DNA from: an uncultured Hyphomicrobiales bacterium
Lineage (GTDB): Bacteria; Pseudomonadota; Alphaproteobacteria; Rhizobiales; Beijerinckiaceae
DNA length: 5,786 bases
Assembly: GCA_903918155.1 (NCBI GenBank)
Contig: CAIXDD010000203.1
Coordinates: forward strand, 1 to 5,786
Direction of reading: 5' to 3'
Shown: positions 1 to 4,815 of the stretch, piece by piece
How the letters are laid out: each line of letters starts with the position of its first letter
Numbering within the stretch: the first letter of the stretch is position 1
Made by a program: the position numbers and the translations under genes
Notes under the pieces: generated by a model
Database searches by the model: none
Seen by the model: the letters and a program-made list of their open reading frames with translations, nothing else
Told to the model about the DNA's origin: nothing

Positions 1-66
1 CTGCTCGATGGATTCGCAGGCGGCGACCTGCTCGCGCAGGCGCTGGAGCTTTGCCGCGAGAGGTGA
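1..66 (+). CDS. possible 3' end of an unidentified upstream gene (partial)
   Basis: Frame 1 is open from the window edge to a TGA at 64-66 and would encode about 21 residues ending LLAQALELCRER. The composition (Leu, Ala, Gly, a few charged residues) is protein-like and third positions are mostly G or C, but at this GC content that is weak evidence. If real, the stop lies only five bases before the -35 element of the promoter at 72-98, so the upstream gene ends exactly where the next unit's promoter begins. The product cannot be identified. From memory, the tail does not look like the end of ChrR, the anti-sigma factor that might be expected nearby. Confidence 0.3.
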   Translation: MLDGFAGGDLLAQALELCRER

Positions 67-71
67 TCGGC

Positions 72-98
72 TGATCCGTTCGCGTCGGGCTCCCGTAA
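72..98 (+). promoter_or_regulatory. ECF-type promoter P1 (TGATCC-N16-CGTAA), for the DUF2177 gene
   Basis: The -35 element TGATCC is at 72-77 and the -10 element CGTAA at 94-98, separated by exactly 16 bases. Two further copies with the same hexamer and spacing stand before the other two transcription units of the window. Transcription would start near 104-106, giving a leader of about 17 bases that still holds the ribosome binding site AGGAGAG at 109-115. The motif resembles promoters recognised by RpoE/ChrR-group (ECF11) sigma factors. The sigma assignment is inference; the repeated motif is directly visible. Confidence 0.75.
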
Positions 99-121
99 TT
101 GAAAAAACAGGAGAGCCCGCC

Positions 122-535
122 ATGAAGTTCTGGATTTACGCTTACGGCGGGGCTGCTCTGGTGATGCTCGTCCTCGACGGCGTCTGGCTGAGCGTGATGG
201 GCAAGGCGCTTTATCGCCCGGCTCTGGGCGACATTCTGCTCGACGGCTTCCGCGTCGCGCCCGCCGTGATCTTCTATGTCCTCTATGTCGGCGCGATCCA
301 GATTTTCGCGGTCTCGCCCGCGGTGAAGTCCGGCTCGGTCGGCACGGCGCTCATCTATGGCGCGCTGCTCGGCTTCATCTGCTACGCGACCTACGACCTC
401 ACCAATCACGCGACGCTGAAAGCATGGACGACGACGCTCACGCTCATCGACATGGCGTGGGGCACGGCGCTGACGGCGGCCGCTTCCGCCGGCGGCTATA
501 TGCTGGCGCGCGCCTTCGCGGCCCCGGCGGCCTAA
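122..535 (+). CDS. DUF2177 family integral membrane protein
   Basis: This 137-residue protein has about four predicted membrane helices (residues 5-24, 45-64, 73-93 and 106-130). The family signature is present: LDGVWL at 18-23, and a strong block YDLTNHATLKAW at 91-102 followed by LTLIDMAWGT at 106-115, ending in a short Ala-rich tail. The length is normal for the family. The biochemical function is unknown. DUF2177 genes often sit in stress-induced lipid-modification clusters beside flavin amine-oxidase, DUF1365 and cfa-like genes, as here. The ATG at 122 is chosen because AGGAGAG (109-115) lies six bases before it and the membrane segment begins at once. An in-frame ATG at 8 would add an Arg-rich, non-conserved extension and lies upstream of the promoter. 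Its stop is nine bases from the stop of the convergent methyltransferase gene. Confidence 0.93.
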   Translation: MKFWIYAYGGAALVMLVLDGVWLSVMGKALYRPALGDILLDGFRVAPAVIFYVLYVGAIQIFAVSPAVKSGSVGTALIYGALLGFICYATYDLTNHATLKAWTTTLTLIDMAWGTALTAAASAGGYMLARAFAAPAA

Positions 536-544
536 ACCCCCGCC

Positions 545-1573
545 TCAGGGCGCGGGCTTCAGCAGATAATGGCTGACGCCCCATTCCTCGCCGCCGCGAT
601 GGCCGAACAGGCCCGCGGTCGCAAGGAAGAACAACCGCCAGCGCCGCATCCAGACCGCATGATCCGCGCCATAGGTCGCGCGCATCAATCCCGTGATCTC
701 GTCGCGATGGGCGTCGAAATTCTCCAGCCATTGAAGCGCCGTGCGCTCGTAATGCGCGCCGCTCCAGCGCCATTCGCGCTCCAGCGAGAAGTGATCGGCG
801 AAATGGGTGATGAGCCCGTGGCTGGGCATGATTCCGCCGGTGAAGAAATGCTGGGCGATCCAGTCCTCGCGGTCGTCCGTCTCGAAACGATAGGGGCGGT
901 TGCGATGGGTGAACACATGCAGGAACAGGCGCCCTTCCGGCGCCAGCCATCGGCGCGCGCGCGACAGGAGGCTGTCCCAGTTCGACATATGTTCGAACAT
1001 TTCCACGGAGACGATGCGGTCGAATGTGGCGTTCGCCTCGAAGACGTTCATATCCGCCGTGACGACCTCGACATTCGACAGGGCGCGGCGCGCGGCCTCT
1101 CCCATGATATGGGCGCGCTGCGAACGTGAGTTCGAAACGGCGACGATGCGCGCTTCGGGAAACCGCTCGGCCATGGCGAGCGTGAGCGAGCCCCAGCCGC
1201 ATCCCAGTTCGAGGATGCGCTGGCCGTCGGCGAGGTCGGCGTGGGCGATGGTCTGCGCCAGCGCGTGCTCCTCGGCCTGCGCGAGCGTCTCCGTGCCCTT
1301 GGGATAGAAGCAGCTGGAATATTTGCGCTGCGGGCCGAGCGCCAGGCCGAAGAATTCGGACGGCAATTCGTAATGCTGCGCATTGGCCGCGTCCGTATGT
1401 TCGGCGATGGCGCGTTCGCGCATGTCGCGCACGAAGCGCGTCTCCGCATCCTCGCTTTCGCGCGCCAGGCGCCGGCGGGTGCGCCCCACGAGATAGCTGA
1501 CGCCCAGAAGCGACAGGGAATCCGGCACGGGGGCGCGCTCCGCGAGGCGGGCGGCGGCGGCGATGATGTTCAT
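545..1573 (-). CDS. SAM-dependent methyltransferase, coclaurine-N-methyltransferase-like branch of the Cfa/mycolic-acid family
   Basis: This 342-residue soluble class I methyltransferase belongs to the superfamily of cyclopropane fatty acid synthases but lacks their N-terminal domain. Visible in order: NAQHYELPSEFF (64-75) and KYSSCFY (84-90), the substrate-lid region; the SAM loop ILELGCGWGSL (120-130); VEMFEHM (190-196) with E191, E194 and H195; FFTGGIMPSHG (243-253); and YERTALQWLENFD (275-287). The E-x-x-E-H pattern and FFTGG-MPS block match, from memory, plant coclaurine N-methyltransferase and its bacterial relatives more closely than E. coli Cfa. The real substrate is unknown; a modified fatty acyl chain is inferred from the neighbours. 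The ATG at 1573 overlaps the DUF1295 stop (TGATG), with GGAG seven bases before it, so translation is probably coupled. The open frame continues upstream to 1852, but that part lies inside DUF1295. An alternative role is methylating a small amine or a furan lipid (FufM-like). Confidence 0.9.
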   Translation of the reverse strand: MNIIAAAARLAERAPVPDSLSLLGVSYLVGRTRRRLARESEDAETRFVRDMRERAIAEHTDAANAQHYELPSEFFGLALGPQRKYSSCFYPKGTETLAQAEEHALAQTIAHADLADGQRILELGCGWGSLTLAMAERFPEARIVAVSNSRSQRAHIMGEAARRALSNVEVVTADMNVFEANATFDRIVSVEMFEHMSNWDSLLSRARRWLAPEGRLFLHVFTHRNRPYRFETDDREDWIAQHFFTGGIMPSHGLITHFADHFSLEREWRWSGAHYERTALQWLENFDAHRDEITGLMRATYGADHAVWMRRWRLFFLATAGLFGHRGGEEWGVSHYLLKPAP

Positions 1574-2388
1574 CAGGAAACTCCAGTCTCGGCGGAATCG
1601 CGCGACTTGCGCGGGCCGGGGAAAAACGCGTTCACGCGCGCGCGGTAATCGGCGAAGGCGGCGCCGCGCGAGCGTTCCATATGGGCTTCGAGCGGCGGCA
1701 CGCCCGACACATGGGCGAGCAGAAGATACATGAGCGCGGGAGCGGCGAGCGCCAGCAGGCCGATGGGCGCGCCCCCGCTCAGCGCGATGACGGGAAAGGC
1801 GCACCAGCCCAGCCATTCGAAGAAATAATTGGGATGGCGCGACCAGGCCCACAGCCCGTCCTCGCAGACGCCGCCGCGATGGACGGCGGCGGCGCGGTAT
1901 CGGCGCAATTGCTCATCGGCCAGAGCTGCGCCGGCGAGCGCGGCGAGGAAGAGCAGGGCGCCGAGAAGATCGAGCGGACGCAAGGCCGGGGCGGGATCGT
2001 GCGCGGCGACGGCGATGGCGCCCACGAGGATCAGGCCGGCGAGCGCCTGCGCCTGAAGAAATTGAAACAGCCGGCGCGAGGCGTCCTCGCCCCATTCCTG
2101 CATCAGCCAGGCGTAGCGCGGATCTTCGCCGGCGCCCTTGCTGCGAAACGCGATATAGCCGCCCAGCCGCACCGCCCAGATCGCGGCGAGCGCGGCGACG
2201 AGCCACTGGCGCGGACCGGGCCCGTCGGCTCCTGCGGCGGTCAGCGCGACGCCCGCGCCCGCGCCGCCCACGGCGAAGGACCAGATCGTGTCGATCCAGC
2301 CCGAATTGCCGGTGCGCCGTTGCACGGCCCAGGCCATGGACATGGCGACGACGAGAAAGACCGCAGCGAAGACGAGCGACAGGAACAT
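1573..2388 (-). CDS. DUF1295 family membrane protein (steroid 5-alpha-reductase/isoprenylcysteine methyltransferase-like)
   Basis: This 271-residue polytopic protein has about six or seven hydrophobic segments (roughly 2-22, 31-50, 62-80, 110-129, 138-157, 190-205 and 208-227). Family hallmarks are GEDPRYAWL (87-95), SRHPNYFFEWLGW (183-195) and a C-terminal SGVPPLE (228-234), followed by a basic FADYRARVNAFFPGPRK-type tail. In the wider steroid-reductase/ICMT superfamily the His-Pro-Asn-Tyr region binds the cofactor (NADPH or SAM), so this is probably a membrane-embedded reductase or transferase on a lipid. The exact reaction is unknown. The ATG at 2388 has GAGGAAAG just upstream. It is the first gene of a minus-strand pair, shares TGATG with the methyltransferase start, and is preceded by promoter P3. 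The pairing suggests the two enzymes act in sequence on one substrate. Confidence 0.93.
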   Translation of the reverse strand: MFLSLVFAAVFLVVAMSMAWAVQRRTGNSGWIDTIWSFAVGGAGAGVALTAAGADGPGPRQWLVAALAAIWAVRLGGYIAFRSKGAGEDPRYAWLMQEWGEDASRRLFQFLQAQALAGLILVGAIAVAAHDPAPALRPLDLLGALLFLAALAGAALADEQLRRYRAAAVHRGGVCEDGLWAWSRHPNYFFEWLGWCAFPVIALSGGAPIGLLALAAPALMYLLLAHVSGVPPLEAHMERSRGAAFADYRARVNAFFPGPRKSRDSAETGVS

Positions 2389-2444
2389 GTGCTTTCCTCA
2401 GGCCGCGCGCGCATTTTGGCGTGACGCTCGCGGATGTGACGATT

Positions 2445-2471
2445 TTACGCGCCGCCCCATGGCTCGGATCA
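2445..2471 (-). promoter_or_regulatory. ECF-type promoter P3 (TGATCC-N16-CGTAA), for DUF1295 and the methyltransferase
   Basis: On the minus strand, TGATCC reads from 2471 to 2466 and CGTAA from 2449 to 2445, with 16 bases between them. The -10 continues as CGTAAAA. Transcription would start near 2438, giving a leader of about 50 bases to the DUF1295 ATG at 2388. The element, spacing and orientation match P1 and P2. Confidence 0.8.
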
Positions 2472-2581
2472 TTCCAACCCCGCGCCGATCCCCGACGCGC
2501 GCGTCGTCGCGCGCCTTTTGGGGAGATTCGCGCCGGAAATAGCAGGGACATGCGCCTGAAGCGCCTGCGCTCCCGCCGGTC

Positions 2582-2608
2582 TGATCCGCAGCCTGAACCG
2601 TTTCGTAA
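2582..2608 (+). promoter_or_regulatory. ECF-type promoter P2 (TGATCC-N16-CGTAA), for flavoprotein-DUF1365-cfa-like operon
   Basis: TGATCC is at 2582-2587 and CGTAA at 2604-2608, again separated by 16 bases; the -10 extends to CGTAAAC. The predicted transcription start is near 2615. That leaves about 53 bases to the TTG start at 2668, but only about 14 to the alternative GTG at 2629, which favours the TTG. Confidence 0.8.
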
Positions 2609-2658
2609 ACCGCGCGGTCACAGGTTTCGTGTCGAATTGGGTCTCTTATCCTGATTGC

Positions 2659-2662
2659 GAGG
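2659..2662 (+). promoter_or_regulatory. ribosome binding site deciding the flavoprotein start
   Basis: GAGG lies five bases before the TTG at 2668-2670. No ATG is available in frame between the promoter and the conserved dinucleotide-binding fold. The only other candidate, GTG at 2629, has just a weak ACAGG before it. Confidence 0.55.
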
Positions 2663-2667
2663 TTTCC

Positions 2668-4029
2668 TTGAACGTTTCGTCCCGCCCGCTCCGGATCGCC
2701 GTCGTCGGCTCCGGCATAACGGGCTTGTCCGCCGCCTGGCTCCTCGCGAAGCGCCATTCCGTCACGATTTATGAGGCTGAGCCGCGTCTGGGCGGCCACA
2801 GCAACACGATTGCGCTCGAGCACGCCGGCCAGTCTTTCGCCGTCGACACCGGTTTCATCGTCTATAATGAGCGCACTTATCCCAATCTGATCGCGCTGCT
2901 GCATCATCTGGGCGTGGGCACGCATGCGACCGACATGTCCTTCGCCGTCTCCGCGCGCGAGGGCGCGCTTGAATATTCCGGCTCCGGCCTGCGCGGCCTG
3001 TTCGGCCAGCCTGCGAATGCGCTGCGTCCGCGCTTCTGGTCCATGTTGCGCGATCTCGTGCGCTTCTATCGCGCCGCCGCCGCCGACAGCGCGCGCGGGC
3101 TGGAGCTTTTGGGCGCGCGCACGCTGGGCGATTATCTCGACGCGGGCGCCTATTCGCGCGCCTTCCGCGAAGATCATCTCTATCCGATGGCGGCCGCGAT
3201 CTGGTCGACGCCGGCCGGCCGCGTGGCCGATTATCCGGCGGCGGCCTTCATCCGGTTCTGCGACAATCACGGCCTGCTCGAATTGGGCCAGCGCCCGCAA
3301 TGGCGCACGATCAACGGCGGCAGCCGCAGCTATGTGAGCAAGCTCGCGCAAGAGCTGGGGCCGGACGTGCGCCTGTCCTGCGCCGCGCAGGAGATCCGCC
3401 GCGCGCAGGACGGCGTGACGATCCGCGATTGCGCGGGCGCGTCGCAGCGCTTCGATCATGTGGTGCTCGCCAGCCACGCCGACCAATCCCTGCGGCTGCT
3501 CGTCGACGCCGACGAACGCGAGCGCCGCGTGCTCGGCGCATTTCAATATACGCGCAACCGCACCTATCTTCATCGCGACGCGGCCTTGATGCCCCGTCGT
3601 CGCGCCGTCTGGTCGAGCTGGAATTATCTCGCCCAGGGCGGGGCGCTGTCGTGCGAGCCGCCGTCGGTGACCTATTGGATGAACCGCCTGCAATCCTTGC
3701 CCGGCGCGCCGGATGTGTTCGTCACGCTCAATCCCGCGCGCGCGCCGCGCGAGGACCTCATTCATCGCGAAGAGATTTACGAACATCCGCTGTTCGACGA
3801 CGCGGCGGTGGCGGCCCAGCCGCAGGTCTGGTCGCTGCAAGGCGTGCGGCGCACCTGGTTCTGCGGCGCATGGATGGGCGCGGGTTTCCACGAGGACGGA
3901 TTGCAGGCGGGGCTCGCCGTGGCCGAGGCTTTGGGCGGCCTGCGCCGTCCCTGGAGCGTCGCCGAGGAATCCGGGCGCATCTTCGTCGGTCCGCCGCCGG
4001 AGGTCGCCCCCGCCGGGGAGTTCGCCTGA
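2668..4029 (+). CDS. NAD(P)/FAD-binding flavin amine-oxidase-like protein, probable acyl-chain oxidoreductase
   Basis: The protein has 453 residues from the TTG start. An N-terminal Rossmann fold carries G14-x-G16-x-x-G19 in VVGSGITGLSAAWLL and an acidic residue E36 in IYEAEPRLGGHSNT, which should bind the ADP ribose of FAD. A conserved DTGFIVYNERTYPNL follows at 60-74. The C-terminal flavin-contact block is WFCGAWMGAGFHEDGLQAGL, ending near residue 416. This matches the COG2907 type of flavoprotein found beside DUF1365 and cfa-like genes. A homologous flavin amine oxidase in the Rhodobacter sphaeroides RpoE regulon (RSP1091, from memory) is needed for furan fatty acid synthesis, so oxidation, desaturation or reduction of a methylated acyl chain is likely; which one cannot be told. 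It is the first gene of a three-gene operon under P2. Its TGA overlaps the DUF1365 ATG (TGATG). An in-frame GTG at 2629 would add 13 non-conserved residues. Confidence 0.93.
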   Translation: MNVSSRPLRIAVVGSGITGLSAAWLLAKRHSVTIYEAEPRLGGHSNTIALEHAGQSFAVDTGFIVYNERTYPNLIALLHHLGVGTHATDMSFAVSAREGALEYSGSGLRGLFGQPANALRPRFWSMLRDLVRFYRAAAADSARGLELLGARTLGDYLDAGAYSRAFREDHLYPMAAAIWSTPAGRVADYPAAAFIRFCDNHGLLELGQRPQWRTINGGSRSYVSKLAQELGPDVRLSCAAQEIRRAQDGVTIRDCAGASQRFDHVVLASHADQSLRLLVDADERERRVLGAFQYTRNRTYLHRDAALMPRRRAVWSSWNYLAQGGALSCEPPSVTYWMNRLQSLPGAPDVFVTLNPARAPREDLIHREEIYEHPLFDDAAVAAQPQVWSLQGVRRTWFCGAWMGAGFHEDGLQAGLAVAEALGGLRRPWSVAEESGRIFVGPPPEVAPAGEFA

Positions 4030-4811
4030 TGGGTTTCGCGTCCGCGCTCTATGTCGGCTCGGTGATGCATCGTCGGCTGAAGCCGCGGCGCCATCGGCTG
4101 CGCTATGGCGTGTTCTCGCTTCTGCTCGATCTTGACGAATTGCCGCTCTTGCACGCTCGCCTGCGGCTGTTTTCCTGCGAGCGGTTCAACCTGCTGTCCT
4201 TTCGCGCGTCCGACTATGGCTTCGGCGGCGACGAACCCTTGAAGGCCCAGGTGGAGCGGGCGGCGCGCGAGGCGGGTTTCGAGGCGGGCGGGCCGGTGCG
4301 CCTGCTCACCATGCCCCGCTTTCTGGGCTACGCTTTCAATCCGCTGAACGTCTTCTTCGTTCATGCGCGCGACGGCGCCTTGTCGGCGGTGGTGGCGGAA
4401 GTGAACAACACATTCGGCGAGCGCCATTCTTACGTCATGTCGGGCGCGGCGAACGGCCAGCTCGTGCGCGCCTGCTGCGCCAAGCGGTTCTATGTGTCGC
4501 CGTTCAACGATATGGACCTGACCTACGACTTCCGCATCCGCCCGCCCGACGGCGAGGTTCTGGTGGGGATCGCGGTGGCGGATCGGGAGGGGCCGCTTCT
4601 TGTGGCTGTCCAAATCGCTGGACAGTTTCAGCTTGACGATTGGTCAATCTTGCGTGCATGTGTCAAGTATCCCTTACTGGGACTGAAAGTGATCGGAGGC
4701 ATTCACTGGGAGGCGCTGAAGCTTTGGCTCAAGGGGCTGAAGCTTCGCGACAGGCCCAGTCCGCCGCAGCCCCCCGTCACTCACGTCCCGCGCGCCGAAC
4801 GGCGAGGCTGA
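4029..4811 (+). CDS. DUF1365 domain-containing protein
   Basis: This 260-residue, full-length DUF1365 protein starts at the ATG inside TGATG, overlapping the flavoprotein stop by one base. Family blocks are all present: HRRLKPRRHRLRYGVF (14-29), YAFNPLNVFF (101-110), EVNNTFGERHSYV (124-136), KRFYVSPFNDMDLTYDFRI (152-170) and HWEALKLWLKG (226-236). No enzymatic activity is established for the family. It almost always lies between a flavin amine-oxidase-like gene and a cfa-like gene, so a helper or catalytic role in acyl-chain modification is inferred. Residues about 191-225 are encoded by an AT-richer patch with codons rare elsewhere in the window (TTA, TCA), yet the reading frame and expected length are intact. 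The open frame extends upstream to 3300, but that is an out-of-frame shadow of the flavoprotein gene. Confidence 0.93.
   Translation: MGFASALYVGSVMHRRLKPRRHRLRYGVFSLLLDLDELPLLHARLRLFSCERFNLLSFRASDYGFGGDEPLKAQVERAAREAGFEAGGPVRLLTMPRFLGYAFNPLNVFFVHARDGALSAVVAEVNNTFGERHSYVMSGAANGQLVRACCAKRFYVSPFNDMDLTYDFRIRPPDGEVLVGIAVADREGPLLVAVQIAGQFQLDDWSILRACVKYPLLGLKVIGGIHWEALKLWLKGLKLRDRPSPPQPPVTHVPRAERRG
4606..4625. repeat. perfect 7-bp inverted repeat inside the DUF1365 gene
   Basis: CTGTCCA at 4606-4612 and TGGACAG at 4619-4625 form a perfect hairpin with a six-base loop. It sits at the left edge of the AT-richer patch in DUF1365. No U-tract follows, so it is not an intrinsic terminator. It may be coincidental. 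Confidence 0.4.
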
Positions 4812-4815
4812 CTCT

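Larger units (their letters stand above)
2389..2667. promoter_or_regulatory. divergent intergenic control region
   Basis: This gap between two divergently transcribed units holds two outward-facing copies of the ECF-type promoter (2445-2471 minus, 2582-2608 plus), leaving about 110 bases between their -35 boxes. That central stretch contains a perfect 12-base palindrome GACGCGCGCGTC at 2494-2505 and a short inverted repeat AGCGC-CT-GCGCT at 2560-2571, eleven bases before the plus-strand -35. Both could arise by chance at this GC content. No convincing small gene is seen. Confidence 0.8.

Noticed and set aside
1..123. Minus-strand peptide from an ATG at 123 running off the window (LAAKLQRLREQVAACESIEQ at its end)
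   Set aside because: It looks coiled-coil-like, but no ribosome site precedes the ATG and it would overlap the DUF2177 start and promoter P1. Too short to decide.
539..556. CCCGC / GCGGG hairpin between the convergent stops as a bidirectional terminator
   Set aside because: The stem is only five pairs, most of it lies inside the methyltransferase end, and there is no T-tract on either side.
660..690. Additional TGATCC at about 660 inside the methyltransferase gene
   Set aside because: No CGTAA or similar -10 lies at the 16-base spacing, so it does not match the three promoters.
444..1202. Minus-strand open frame of 252 codons overlapping the methyltransferase
   Set aside because: It is out of frame with the methyltransferase motifs, extends across the convergent stop region and is Arg/Pro-rich with no domain.
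1574..1852. N-terminal extension of the minus-strand methyltransferase
   Set aside because: It lies entirely inside the DUF1295 coding region, is Arg-rich, and the ATG at 1573 has its own ribosome site.
2398..3891. Long minus-strand open frame (497 codons) opposite the flavoprotein gene
   Set aside because: It is Arg/Ala/His-rich with no recognisable motif, and the opposite strand carries a clear FAD-binding protein. Stop-free antisense frames are expected in GC-rich genes.
4715..4745. Direct repeat GCTGAAGCTT (4715-4724 and 4736-4745)
   Set aside because: It is in phase and encodes the conserved DUF1365 segment ALKLWLKGLKL. The repeat follows from the Leu-Lys pattern, not from a mobile element.
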